A stretch of 64,000 bases of DNA from an uncultured Bacteroidales bacterium (lineage in GTDB: Bacteria; Bacteroidota; Bacteroidia; Bacteroidales; F082), in assembly GCA_900317155.1 (NCBI GenBank), contig ONFO01000015.1, positions 1-64,000 of the forward strand, read 5' to 3'. Position 1 is the first letter of the stretch; each line of letters starts with the position of its first letter. The position numbers and the translations under genes were made by a program. Below, piece after piece: positions 33,648 through 41,839 of this stretch. The notes beneath the pieces are model-generated. The model was not told where the DNA came from. It searched no databases and was given only the letters and a program-made list of their open reading frames with translations.

Positions 33648-36185
33648 TCATTTCACAAACCGACCAGTTTTTTTGAAGCCATTATCTTCAATTCCTTCAA
33701 CGAAATATATCCCAGCAACCCATTCGGAAATATCCAATTTAATCTCCGAAGTGCCATTGACCGAAACCGTTTTAACGAGCTGTCCCAAAGCATTGTAGAC
33801 ATTGATGGTCTTCATTCCTTCCGCTTCAATCGTGACAAAAGACGAGGCGGGAACAGGATAAACCTTCAACGACTCCGTTTGTATTTGATTCTCAACAACT
33901 CCTGTTGGATCAAAAGTGTCGTTACCATCAGTGAGCCATTCAAGGCTGAAGTTGTAGAACACCGTCGAATAGCCCGAGGCGCCAGCGTAGGCTTCCTCGA
34001 CATAGAGTCCAATGGTGCCATCGGGCAGAATACAGAGCGAAGAATAGGCCGAGCTGTAGGGCACGATGCACTTCTTCACCGGCCAAGTCTCACCCTCGTC
34101 GTAGCTCACATAGACCGTCACATCGGTGCGTGAGTTGCCGTATGGCACCGAATGCAGCAGTCGGTTCTTGTCGTGGCCTTGGTTTTCGGAGGTATAACGA
34201 ATCATATCGCCATTGCAGGCTGGCGCAGTGATGTCGTACCAAGTGGAAGTGGTAGGCTGCCAAGTCTCACCACCGTCCTCGGAAATGTTGTACCAGCGGT
34301 TGCCCGCGTGACGGATGCTCATCAGGATGCGGCCGTCGGCCAACTCCGTGACCTTGGCTTCGTCACCCGAGGTGGAGGCACGACCCGACACATGCCAGGT
34401 CTGGCCGTTGTCATCGGAATAAACGGCATGGTTGTAGAGTACCTGTGCTGTAGTCTCACGGATGGCGGCCACGAACATGATACGACCCGTGGAGGTGCGC
34501 AAGCCATTGCCCGATCCAAAGAATGAGGCGCGCCATGTGCGCTGTTCGGGGATAATGCAGTTGTCACCAAAGATGAAGTGGGTGATGTCTTCGGGCTCCG
34601 TCCAAGTCTGACCGTTGTCATAACTCTTACAGATATAGGTGCGGATCGGATTCGATGGGGTGGAATACCACAAGCCGGGACCGCCCACGAAGCCTGCGAT
34701 GAGGCCGTTGTCATCGTTGCTCCACGCCAAGGCGCAGTCACCGAAACCGTGATTGACACCGGTGCCCAAGGCGATGGTGTAAGGCTCACTCCAGGTGTGA
34801 CCGCCATCAGTGCTGCGGTTACAAACAATGTCGATGTCCTCGGGCAGGTCGCCTTCGTTGTATTTGCGCTTGTCGGTCACCGCAACGATGCTTCCGTCTT
34901 TCGCGGTGATGACGGCAGGAATGCGATAATTCGTTGAGTTATAGTCACCTGGCCGCAAAAGCAAAGTATGGGCAAGGATGATTTCGCGGCTACCCGCGGG
35001 CGAAGGATTAGCCAATTCATAAGTCTCTTCCGTCGTCGTAATCGACTTCAGTGAAACATCAATCATGTTGCCTTCGGTAGCATTGTCTGCCACCTGGGCC
35101 ACGACCCACAAGTAGTTGGTGCCAGTAAAGAGGTTGCCTTCGAGGTTGCAGGTCAAGTCACTCGAAGCAGGTTCTATACTACCAAGCAATGTGGCATTTT
35201 GAGGATGACGCTCATCGAAAGCATTGACCGTACCCGTGGAATACACCTTAATCTCCCTGACATCGCTCAGGTCCGTCGTCCCTTCAAGGTTGAGCACCAT
35301 GGATTGCAATCCAACCAAGGCATTCTCGCCGCCAAACGAAACTGCTGCTTTCAGCAACACATCGTTAGCGTTTCCACGACCTGCCTTGCGTGTGTCTTGC
35401 GTCAAGGTGACATTCAAGATTTCAGCGCCACCAAAGTTGAAATTGACCATCTGTGCATCGTGACCTTGGCCTGAGAGGTCGGCCAACATGTTGTTGCCAA
35501 TCCAAACGGTTGAAAAATCATAGGCTGCTTTTAAATGATTTGCCATACCAGGATGCAGATCATACAAATCATCCGCACTCATGTCAACACTAATCTCGTC
35601 GGCGTCCAATGCCATATGGTAGAATCTCACGTTGCCGAACGAGCCATTGCAAAAATTAGTTGGCTGTCCACCGCTGTTGCCTGCCCCTATAAACAAGTCA
35701 TGCATGTTGGTCACAGCCCAATCGTTAACTGCCGCTGCCCAGTTATTGTTGGTCTGTCCGTTGTGATAAATACGAATCTCGTTGTTGGTGCGGTCCACGA
35801 CCAGTGCAAAATGCATCCACTCCCCTGCAGGCACCGTGACACCCGTATAGATCGACAAGGCATGACCCGATGTGGCTGTTGGCGTATTAAGTCCCAAGGA
35901 CTGTCCTGCACTACCCGTGCCAAAGAACTCATACCCCGTGCGTTCACTGCCGGCACCTTGCACCGACATATCGCGTTTGCAGACATAGCGTGGATAACTG
36001 GTATAGGTCTCGTTGCGCACCCACCCCGTGACCGTGAAGCTTTGGTCGGCAGCGATGTTGAAGTCTTCGTGATGCGGGATACGCATGTATTGGTCAGTAC
36101 CGTTGAAAGTGATGTAATGGGCAGGTTGGGCAAATGCCCCAGCCAAAGCCGTCAGCAGAACAGCGAGAGCAAATAGTTTCTTCAT
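33648..36185 (-). CDS. nanH: Secreted GH33 sialidase with LamG-like domain and T9SS tail
   Basis: An 845-residue exo-alpha-sialidase, cleaving terminal sialic acids from glycans at the cell surface. Signal peptide MKKLFALAVLLTALAGAFAQ. A laminin-G/concanavalin-like domain covers ~20-220 (HYITFNGTDQYMRIPHHEDF, ending near LKAAYDFST), then a sialidase linker. The catalytic domain begins at ~415 with the arginine motif YRIP (~419-422), the acid loop KRKYNEGDLPEDIDI, and Asp boxes STDGGHTW, SYDNGQTW, SDDNGQTW, SEDGGETW and SYDEGETW. The T9SS sorting domain is the last ~75 residues (VYPVPASSFVTIEAEGMK). Start M36185 was chosen by signal peptide and promoter. Host-mucin foraging is the likely role. 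Confidence 0.9.
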   Translation of the reverse strand: MKKLFALAVLLTALAGAFAQPAHYITFNGTDQYMRIPHHEDFNIAADQSFTVTGWVRNETYTSYPRYVCKRDMSVQGAGSERTGYEFFGTGSAGQSLGLNTPTATSGHALSIYTGVTVPAGEWMHFALVVDRTNNEIRIYHNGQTNNNWAAAVNDWAVTNMHDLFIGAGNSGGQPTNFCNGSFGNVRFYHMALDADEISVDMSADDLYDLHPGMANHLKAAYDFSTVWIGNNMLADLSGQGHDAQMVNFNFGGAEILNVTLTQDTRKAGRGNANDVLLKAAVSFGGENALVGLQSMVLNLEGTTDLSDVREIKVYSTGTVNAFDERHPQNATLLGSIEPASSDLTCNLEGNLFTGTNYLWVVAQVADNATEGNMIDVSLKSITTTEETYELANPSPAGSREIILAHTLLLRPGDYNSTNYRIPAVITAKDGSIVAVTDKRKYNEGDLPEDIDIVCNRSTDGGHTWSEPYTIALGTGVNHGFGDCALAWSNDDNGLIAGFVGGPGLWYSTPSNPIRTYICKSYDNGQTWTEPEDITHFIFGDNCIIPEQRTWRASFFGSGNGLRTSTGRIMFVAAIRETTAQVLYNHAVYSDDNGQTWHVSGRASTSGDEAKVTELADGRILMSIRHAGNRWYNISEDGGETWQPTTSTWYDITAPACNGDMIRYTSENQGHDKNRLLHSVPYGNSRTDVTVYVSYDEGETWPVKKCIVPYSSAYSSLCILPDGTIGLYVEEAYAGASGYSTVFYNFSLEWLTDGNDTFDPTGVVENQIQTESLKVYPVPASSFVTIEAEGMKTINVYNALGQLVKTVSVNGTSEIKLDISEWVAGIYFVEGIEDNGFKKTGRFVK

Positions 36186-36226
36186 GGCAATAAGTGTTAT
36201 TGGATTAAACTTCAATGTATTGGGTG

Positions 36227-36234
36227 CAAAACTA
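36227..36234 (-). promoter_or_regulatory. -7 box TAGTTTTG for the sialidase
   Basis: Minus-strand match 42 bp upstream of the ATG. It is divergent from the plus-strand box at 36266-36273, so the two promoters are back to back. Confidence 0.6.
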
Positions 36235-36265
36235 ATATTATTTCGGAAATCACACAACTTTTTCA

Positions 36266-36273
36266 TATTTTTG
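36266..36273 (+). promoter_or_regulatory. -7 box TATTTTTG for the 219-residue gene
   Basis: Plus-strand match about 73 bp before the ATG at 36346. It argues against the much earlier in-frame start at 36184, which lies upstream of it. Confidence 0.6.
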
Positions 36274-36345
36274 CCTCGTGTATTATGCCAGACACCATCA
36301 ACATTCGAAAAGGAAATAGGATTATTATTTAAACAGTATAAAACT

Positions 36346-37005
36346 ATGGGTTGGCTTGTTGATCATTACAAAATCACCTACAACGACCTATTTGTGGGCA
36401 GTTATTACGTTTACGAAGACAATACTTGCAGGTATTATGTCAACAGTTGGAAAAATGAACTGGAGCCCATCCAGGACCTCCTTGAAAAAAAAGGTCTGTT
36501 GAAAGACAAAGACACAAAGAGACCTATCGCTGCCATCACGAAGATGATGACGGCTGAAAATAGGGTAAAGGGCAGGAAGAGATCCATATATCATTGTGAC
36601 GGCCTTACTTTGGAAAGGATTCCTAATGAGACCAACGAGCGTTTTTGGGTGTATCGACATGATGCCAATAAAGGGCAACCAGGCTACTCGGACAAAGACC
36701 ATTCCGCTCCGCATTATGAAGGTGAAAAAACACCGGAAGGAATGAGAGAATGGACCACCTGGTATGCCTTCGTAAAGATGGACGATGGCACTTATGAGGC
36801 GGCACTCGATGAATCCTGGTGGTGGGGCGGCGGCCACAACGACGGCGGCACTATCCACACCGACATCCCCGAAGAATGGTTCGAATTGTCCTACGACGAG
36901 TTCCTTGAAAACGTGGTGACGCTTTCGGCGGCTTCACACTATGGTTTCACGCCAGATGAATTAAAAGAAAAGCAAGGACTGAAAGAATTCTTTGGTTTCG
37001 AATAA
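36346..37005 (+). CDS. Uncharacterised cytoplasmic protein
   Basis: A 219-residue protein starting MGWLVDHYKITYNDLFVGSY. I do not recognise the family. There is no signal peptide or membrane segment. It is rich in aromatic and charged residues, with a WWWGGGHNDGGTIHTDIPEE segment at ~168-187 and a conserved-looking acidic C-terminus. The start is set by the promoter at 36266-36273 and by the loss of low-quality N-terminal sequence seen with earlier starts. It is divergent from the sialidase and convergent with ogt, with an 11-bp gap. Confidence 0.6.
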   Translation: MGWLVDHYKITYNDLFVGSYYVYEDNTCRYYVNSWKNELEPIQDLLEKKGLLKDKDTKRPIAAITKMMTAENRVKGRKRSIYHCDGLTLERIPNETNERFWVYRHDANKGQPGYSDKDHSAPHYEGEKTPEGMREWTTWYAFVKMDDGTYEAALDESWWWGGGHNDGGTIHTDIPEEWFELSYDEFLENVVTLSAASHYGFTPDELKEKQGLKEFFGFE

Positions 37006-37016
37006 GACACAACACG

Positions 37017-37514
37017 CTATTTCCACCATCCTTCCAGTTTCAGCAACGCGATTTTGTTGTGCATGCCTCCTCCATAGCCTGTGAGGTTTCCATTAGCGCC
37101 CATCACGCGATGGCAGGGCACAATGAGGCAAATGGGGTTCCATCCCACTGCACCACCTACCGCCTGTGCAGAATTGATTTTCAACCGTTTTGCGATTTCT
37201 CCATAAGTTAGTGTATGCCCAAATGGTATCTCGCACACGATATCCAACACTACCTTGCGGAATGGTGTCAAGTCTTCCATGCGGTAAGCTGGTGTGAAAT
37301 CGGGCTGATGGCCTGTGAAATAGAGGTCCAACCAACGATAGGTATCATGGATTACAGGAGGTAGAGACGTGGCGCGCCGCGTCACTACAACGCCCAATGG
37401 ATGTTTGTTTTCATCTCGCGAACCTGCAAACCAAAGGCCTGTCAGCGCCTTGCCGTCGGTGCTCATCAAAAGGTCATCGAAACCTTCTGGTGTCGGATAA
37501 AGGTATGTAGCCAT
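37017..37514 (-). CDS. ogt: Methylated-DNA-protein-cysteine methyltransferase
   Basis: A 165-residue suicide repair protein removing O6-methyl groups from guanine. The active-site motif PCHRVMG (in ICLIVPCHRVMGANGNLTGY) is present, with the upstream helix KRLKINSAQAVGGAVGWNP. The N-terminal domain is short. The ATG at 37514 is preceded by GGAGG and lies 2 nt after the upstream stop; a TTG at 37520 is the alternative. The coding sequence contains an in-frame GTAGAGAC-type palindrome (37361-37388) encoding VVTRRATSL, which is probably an insertion in a surface loop. Confidence 0.9.
   Translation of the reverse strand: MATYLYPTPEGFDDLLMSTDGKALTGLWFAGSRDENKHPLGVVVTRRATSLPPVIHDTYRWLDLYFTGHQPDFTPAYRMEDLTPFRKVVLDIVCEIPFGHTLTYGEIAKRLKINSAQAVGGAVGWNPICLIVPCHRVMGANGNLTGYGGGMHNKIALLKLEGWWK
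37361..37388. repeat. GTAGAGAC palindromic element inside ogt
   Basis: A 28-bp element with arms GTAGAGACG and CGTCACTAC (one mismatch). It is read in the same frame as the copy in the T9SS gene at 20567-20594. Confidence 0.75.
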
Positions 37515-37516
37515 AT

Positions 37517-38002
37517 TCAATCCTCCAAAGCGAATTTTCGCAAAGCCGTTTCATCCAAACGCTGCACGGTCCATTCGTCCATAGGCACGGCACCGATGCT
37601 GCGGTAAACGGTCAGGGCGGGTTTGTTCCAATCAAGGCAGATCCATTCCATGCGGCCGCAGTTGCGCTCCACAGCGATCTTGGCTAGGTATTTCAGCAAT
37701 GCCTTGCCATAGCCCCGACCGCGTTTCTCGGGAAGGATGAATAGATCCTCCAGATAAAGGCCCTTGCGCCCGACAAAGGTGGAGAAGTTGTGGAAAAACA
37801 AAGCGAATCCAACGACCGCGCCGTCTTCCTCGGCAAAGACCACCTCGGCAGCATGCTCCACAAAAAGGGAATGATAGATGGTGGCTTCGTCGGCCACAAC
37901 TTCATCGGCGCATTTCTCATACACGGCGAGTTTTTTGATGAATTCAAGGACGAGGCCTGCCTCTTCGGGCTTCGCAGGACGGATAGTGAATTGATTATTC
38001 AT
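37517..38002 (-). CDS. GNAT acetyltransferase, SSAT-like
   Basis: A 161-residue GNAT protein. The N-terminus MNNQFTIRPAKPEEAGLVLE, the LYLEDLFILPEKRGRGYGKA block (acetyl-CoA loop RGRGYG) and LDWNKPALTVYRSIGA closely follow eukaryotic-type spermidine/spermine N1-acetyltransferase. The substrate is probably a diamine, polyamine or thialysine-like amine, which is inferred from similarity. It ends 2 nt before ogt, so the two form an operon. Its -7 box is at 38025-38032. Confidence 0.8.
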   Translation of the reverse strand: MNNQFTIRPAKPEEAGLVLEFIKKLAVYEKCADEVVADEATIYHSLFVEHAAEVVFAEEDGAVVGFALFFHNFSTFVGRKGLYLEDLFILPEKRGRGYGKALLKYLAKIAVERNCGRMEWICLDWNKPALTVYRSIGAVPMDEWTVQRLDETALRKFALED

Positions 38003-38024
38003 GGTTTGACTATTTCTGAAAGTG

Positions 38025-38032
38025 CAAAGATA
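38025..38032 (-). promoter_or_regulatory. -7 box TATCTTTG for the GNAT-ogt operon
   Basis: Minus-strand match 23 bp upstream of the ATG, abutting the stop codon of the HEAT-like gene. Confidence 0.6.
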
Positions 38033-38527
38033 TCATTTTTTCAGCATCTTTCCCCTAATATGTTTCAACGCGGCCGGCAGCACCTCTGGCTCCATCATTT
38101 GGAGTGCCGTGTTGAACTCTTCGAGCAGTTCGGGATAGAATTTGCTTTGCGCATAAGTAAGCTTAATGGCCAGAGACTTCACGCCGATGGGCTCATTGGA
38201 AAGCATGGTGTTGAAGCAGAAATCGAGGAAGTCGGTGCGGATATTGTCCGGTTCAAAAGGTGTTCTTTCCAATAGGTTCATGATGAGACGGCGCTTGGTG
38301 GTGCTGGTGGTCCGCATGACTTCATCGATAAGGGTATTTTGCCTTTTGGCCAACCAGGCATCTGCGGTTTTGGGCAGGTGTGTCATCACCCAGGCGGCAT
38401 TATCGGAAGTACGCTTGTCAGGGTCAAAGAGCAACTGAAACAGTTCTTCCTTGAAGTCGCCAACAGCCAAGGCTCGGGCGTCGCTTCCGCTGATTCTGCC
38501 GGACAATATGGTTTTCAGCTCCGACAT
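38033..38527 (-). CDS. HEAT-like helical protein
   Basis: A 164-residue all-helical cytoplasmic protein (LFQLLFDPDKRTSDNAAWVM, MRTTSTTKRRLIMNLLERTP) whose repeated helix pairs resemble HEAT/armadillo repeats. I cannot assign a function. It starts 3 nt after phzF ends and is probably co-transcribed with bcp and phzF. Confidence 0.6.
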   Translation of the reverse strand: MSELKTILSGRISGSDARALAVGDFKEELFQLLFDPDKRTSDNAAWVMTHLPKTADAWLAKRQNTLIDEVMRTTSTTKRRLIMNLLERTPFEPDNIRTDFLDFCFNTMLSNEPIGVKSLAIKLTYAQSKFYPELLEEFNTALQMMEPEVLPAALKHIRGKMLKK

Positions 38528-38530
38528 AAG

Positions 38531-39367
38531 CTAAACACACAATTCTCCTTTCGCCACAATCGCCGCCGTGCCGCCCACATAGATGGTGCCATCCTTTCGG
38601 ATTTGTGTGGCCACCACAGAGGGTCGACCCATGGCCTCACCTTGCATGAAGGCGCATTCCGCTTCGGCGCCAAGGCATCCGTTATGTTGCAGATAGAAGG
38701 TCAATGCCGCATTGGCGGTACCAGTGGCCGATTCCTCGGGCACGCCGTACAATGGCCCAAAGTCGCGGACATGGGCTGTGTAGCTGTCGTTGGCGAATGC
38801 AAAGACATGGAAACTGACCGCATCATATTTCTTGGTGATGGCAGTAATGGCTTCCATGTCGGGATTCAAGGCCTGCAAAGTGTTCACATCGGGCAAGGGA
38901 ATCATCAAATCGGGAAGGCCCGAGTAGGCAATTTGTATAGGCATAACAGGATGGTAATCATTGACGCCCAATGCCTTATAGATTTCTTCCGTTTCTTCGA
39001 CAGTAGCCACAATACGCGGCATGGCCATCTGCATCATCACCCTCTCCCCTGCTTCGATGCGTAAATCACCTGCAAGCGTGTGGCAAAGACATTGACCCGA
39101 CGCTAACCCTTCATGGTGCAACAAATAGAACGACGCTATGGTAGCATGGCCACACAGCTCCACTTCGGCTTTGGGCGTGAAATACCGGACAGTAAACTCC
39201 TTATCGGAGTGTCGCCTGATGAAAGCAGTCTCCGAATAACGCAACTCGGCAGCGATTTGCAGCATTAATTTCTCTTCGGGGAACTGTTCTGATTCGAGCA
39301 GCACCACACCCGCAGGATTGCCGCCGAAGGGTTGGTCGGTAAAGGCATCAACAACGTAATATCTCAT
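38531..39367 (-). CDS. PhzF-family isomerase/epimerase-like protein
   Basis: A 278-residue member of the PhzF / diaminopimelate-epimerase fold, shown by DAFTDQPFGGNPAGVVLLES near the N-terminus, the catalytic-type Glu in RYSETAFI, ELCGHATIASFYLLHHE and EESATGTANAALTFYL. No other phenazine genes are nearby, so phenazine synthesis is unlikely and the real substrate is unknown. It is part of a bcp-phzF-HEAT operon with 3-nt gaps. Confidence 0.85.
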   Translation of the reverse strand: MRYYVVDAFTDQPFGGNPAGVVLLESEQFPEEKLMLQIAAELRYSETAFIRRHSDKEFTVRYFTPKAEVELCGHATIASFYLLHHEGLASGQCLCHTLAGDLRIEAGERVMMQMAMPRIVATVEETEEIYKALGVNDYHPVMPIQIAYSGLPDLMIPLPDVNTLQALNPDMEAITAITKKYDAVSFHVFAFANDSYTAHVRDFGPLYGVPEESATGTANAALTFYLQHNGCLGAEAECAFMQGEAMGRPSVVATQIRKDGTIYVGGTAAIVAKGELCV

Positions 39368-39370
39368 GAC

Positions 39371-39814
39371 TTAAAGTATTTGTGCCGTATGGTTCTTCGT
39401 GTCCACCTTGCCTATGGCATCAACGATAACACCTTGTTCATCAATGACGTAGGTAGTGCGCAGCGTTCCTTCGGTCACCTTGCCGTACATCTTTTTCTCA
39501 CCCCAAGCCTCGTAGGCTTTCAGGATGGTCAAGTCGGTGTCGGCAATGAGGTGGAAAGGCAGGTTATATTTTGCAATGAAGTTTTGGTGCGACTTGGCAC
39601 TATCGCGGCTGACGCCCAGCACATTATAGCCCAACGACAGAAAACGCTCGTAGTTGTCGCGCAGGTCACAGGCCTCAGCGGTGCAGCCCGGTGTGCTGTC
39701 CTTGGGATAGAAATAAAGCACCAGTTTCTTTCCGGCGAAATCCGTCAGTTTGACAAGGTTTCCGTTTTCGTCTTGCCCTTCAAAGTAAGGGGCTTTCGTT
39801 CCTTTTTGTAGCAT
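39371..39814 (-). CDS. bcp: Thioredoxin-dependent thiol peroxidase (Bcp/PrxQ)
   Basis: A 147-residue peroxiredoxin that reduces hydrogen peroxide and organic peroxides. The active-site motif PKDSTPGCTAEACDLRDNYE (~36-55) holds the peroxidatic Cys and a second Cys five residues on, as in PrxQ. The C-terminal sequence includes TEGTLRTTYVIDEQGVI. It is first in the bcp-phzF-HEAT operon, under the -7 box at 39840-39847. Confidence 0.92.
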   Translation of the reverse strand: MLQKGTKAPYFEGQDENGNLVKLTDFAGKKLVLYFYPKDSTPGCTAEACDLRDNYERFLSLGYNVLGVSRDSAKSHQNFIAKYNLPFHLIADTDLTILKAYEAWGEKKMYGKVTEGTLRTTYVIDEQGVIVDAIGKVDTKNHTAQIL

Positions 39815-39839
39815 AGTTTGTATGTATTGTTCGTGTGTG

Positions 39840-39847
39840 CAAAGTTA
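39840..39847 (-). promoter_or_regulatory. Promoter of the bcp operon
   Basis: -7 box TAACTTTG on the minus strand, with TTG at 39866-39868 upstream (18-bp spacing), 26 bp before the bcp ATG. Confidence 0.7.
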
Positions 39848-39906
39848 CACATTTTGACACTAATTCAAGTAAAAACAAATATTTTGAGTTTATTTATATT
39901 CAACAC

Positions 39907-39936
39907 TTGCTCTTTCACGAAAAATGTGTACTTTTG
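39907..39936 (+). promoter_or_regulatory. Promoter of the orphan ncRNA
   Basis: TTG at 39907-39909 and TACTTTTG at 39929-39936, separated by exactly 19 bp, the cleanest consensus promoter in the window. The predicted transcript start is about 39943. Confidence 0.75.
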
Positions 39937-39941
39937 CAGCA

Positions 39942-40056
39942 ATGAAATACTGGTCGATGACCGCAACGGGTAGCTTCACGCCATTAAGGTGAGATTATTG
40001 TCGGTTCAACTCCGACTGCCAGTTCAAAGAGAGCGATTTCAATCGCTCTCTTATTT
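39942..40056 (+). ncRNA. Orphan cloverleaf-like small RNA
   Basis: About 115 nt from a consensus promoter to a strong terminator. The fold by eye is a closing stem ACTGG (39949-39953)/CCAGT (40019-40023) holding three hairpins: a small arm (39960-39971, CCG-CAA-CGG core), TTCAC/GTGAG with a 9-nt loop (39975-39993), and GTCGG-TTCAACT-CCGAC (40000-40016). The last has a perfect tRNA T-loop (TTCRANY). It is not a normal tRNA: the anticodon loop lacks U33 and the D-arm is not canonical. The nearest genes are on the other strand, so it is not a leader. A 16-codon ORF (39942-39992, MKYWSMTATGSFTPLR) lies inside but would start at or next to the transcript start. I know no family that fits. Confidence 0.6.
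40028..40051 (+). terminator. Terminator of the orphan ncRNA
   Basis: A perfect 10-bp stem, AGAGAGCGAT with ATCGCTCTCT and loop TTCA, followed by TATTTTAT. Confidence 0.85.
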
Positions 40057-40107
40057 TATAAGCACAAATTGAGGGTTCTCAAGAGACTTCCATGATAATA
40101 CTCCATA

Positions 40108-41640
40108 TCAACTCCCCCAATTATCCCTATCCAAACTACGATAGTTTATTGCCTCGGCGAGATGTCCCGTCTGAATGTTTTCGCTGCTGTCTAAATCGGC
40201 AATAGTGCGAGAGACTTTGAGAATCCTATCGTATGCACGGGCCGAGAGTCCTAAGCGATTCATGGCATTTTTTAGGATGGTGCGACAATCTTCGTCCAAC
40301 TCGCAATATTTCTGGATGAGTTGCGAGGTCATTTGTGCATTGGCATGGATGGTGGGATATTCGGCATAGCGTTCCTCCTGTATCTTCCTTGCCTTGATGA
40401 CACGCTCGCGCACCACTGCACTTGGCTCACCGCTGCTCTTCGATGATAAATCCTTATAGGCGACTGGCACGACTTCGACATGCAGATCGATGCGATCCAT
40501 CAAAGGCCCACTGATGCGATTAAGGTACTGTTGCACCATACCTGGCTTGCAGGTGCACTCCTTATCAGGATGGTTGTAATAGCCACAGGGGCAGGGATTC
40601 ATAGCCGCCACCATCATGAAATTGGCAGGGAAGTCAACGGTCATCTTGGCTCGTGAAATCGTTACTATCCTATCCTCCATCGGTTGACGCATCACTTCGA
40701 GGACAGTACGTTTGAATTCAGGGAGCTCGTCAAGAAAGAGCACACCGTTATGTGCAAGTGATATCTCACCAGGTTGTGGATATGTGCCACCGCCCACTAA
40801 ACCAGCATCGCTAATGGTGTGGTGCGGGCTCCGGAAAGGTCTCGTACGCACTAACGCGGCATTACGGCCAATCAATCCCGCAACGGAATGGATTTTGGTG
40901 GTTTCAAGGGCTTCAGCCATCGTCAAAGGAGGCAGGATGGTGGGCATGCGCTTGGCTAACATGGTCTTGCCGCTGCCAGGAGGACCGATAAGAATGACAT
41001 TGTGTCCACCAGCGGCCGCAATCTCCAAAGCACGCTTAATGTTTTCCTGCCCTTTCACATCGCTGAAATCGAATTCACAGCTGGTATCTTGCCATGACTC
41101 CGCTATGTCAATAGTCACAGGTTGGATTTGCTTCTCTCCATTCAGAATGGAGACTACCTCATGGATATTATCCACACCATACACTTCCAAACCTTCCACT
41201 ACAGCAGCTTCACGTGCATTGGATTTGGGGACGATGAGTCCACGGAAACCGTCTTGTTTCGCTTTGATAGCAATGGGTAAAGTACCCTTTATAGGTTTGA
41301 GTGTACCATCAAGTGAGAGCTCGCCCATGATGATGAACTGCTCCAACAAATCCCCATTCACCTGCTCCGATGCTGCCATAATTCCGATGGCAATCGGCAG
41401 GTCATAGGCAGAGCCTTCCTTACGGATGTCGGCAGGCGCCATATTGATGACGATTTTCTTGTGAGGATAGTAATATCCTAAATTAATGATGGCGGCCTCA
41501 ATACGTTGTTGGCTTTCTTTGACCGCATTGTCGGGCAGGCCGACCAGATAGAAGTTGATACCTCTGTCGATGTTCACCTCAATGGTGACCTGAATTGCTT
41601 CGATGCCGAAAAGGGCACATCCAAATGTCTTTACTAGCAT
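40108..41640 (-). CDS. comM: ComM/YifB-family Mg-chelatase-like AAA+ ATPase
   Basis: A 510-residue protein with an N-terminal Lon-protease-like domain (DRGINFYLVGLPDNAVKESQ), a Mg-chelatase AAA+ core with Walker A LIGPPGSGKTMLAKRMPTIL (~215-234) and Walker B VLFLDELPEF, a zinc-type cysteine cluster MNPCPCGYYNHPDKECTCKPG, and a C-terminal helical domain (LGLSARAYDRILKVSRTIAD). ComM is a helicase that extends branch migration of incoming single-stranded DNA in natural transformation. Start M41640 fits the family N-terminus. Confidence 0.92.
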   Translation of the reverse strand: MLVKTFGCALFGIEAIQVTIEVNIDRGINFYLVGLPDNAVKESQQRIEAAIINLGYYYPHKKIVINMAPADIRKEGSAYDLPIAIGIMAASEQVNGDLLEQFIIMGELSLDGTLKPIKGTLPIAIKAKQDGFRGLIVPKSNAREAAVVEGLEVYGVDNIHEVVSILNGEKQIQPVTIDIAESWQDTSCEFDFSDVKGQENIKRALEIAAAGGHNVILIGPPGSGKTMLAKRMPTILPPLTMAEALETTKIHSVAGLIGRNAALVRTRPFRSPHHTISDAGLVGGGTYPQPGEISLAHNGVLFLDELPEFKRTVLEVMRQPMEDRIVTISRAKMTVDFPANFMMVAAMNPCPCGYYNHPDKECTCKPGMVQQYLNRISGPLMDRIDLHVEVVPVAYKDLSSKSSGEPSAVVRERVIKARKIQEERYAEYPTIHANAQMTSQLIQKYCELDEDCRTILKNAMNRLGLSARAYDRILKVSRTIADLDSSENIQTGHLAEAINYRSLDRDNWGS

Positions 41641-41839
41641 AATACTTTGTTTTTAAAGTTTCATGCCGCAAAGATGCAACCCTTGTCAAGAAAAAGCCGT
41701 TGATTAAACGTTTGTAGTCGACAGTAGTCGTTTGTTGTCGTTTGCTGTCGGATATGTTTTTGATATTCAATAATATAAAAATTAATGGACTGACACATAG
41801 GTCTGCCCCTACTCTAAACTCTAAACACTCAACTCTAAA
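41641..41839. other. Spacer with short tandem repeats
   Basis: No gene is seen. It contains short GTCG/TTTG-type repeats near 41715-41750 and CTCTAAA heptamers at 41812-41840 just after the gldB stop. A partial -7-like CATCTTTG (41669-41676, minus) could serve comM. Confidence 0.5.

Noticed and set aside
38531-39367. Phenazine biosynthesis locus
   Set aside because: Only a PhzF-fold protein is present; this family has many other roles and no other phz genes lie nearby.
39949-40024. A tRNA gene
   Set aside because: The T-arm, closing stem and total length fit, but the anticodon loop is 9 nt without U33, the D-arm is not canonical and the acceptor stem has only five clean pairs. I list it as an orphan ncRNA instead.
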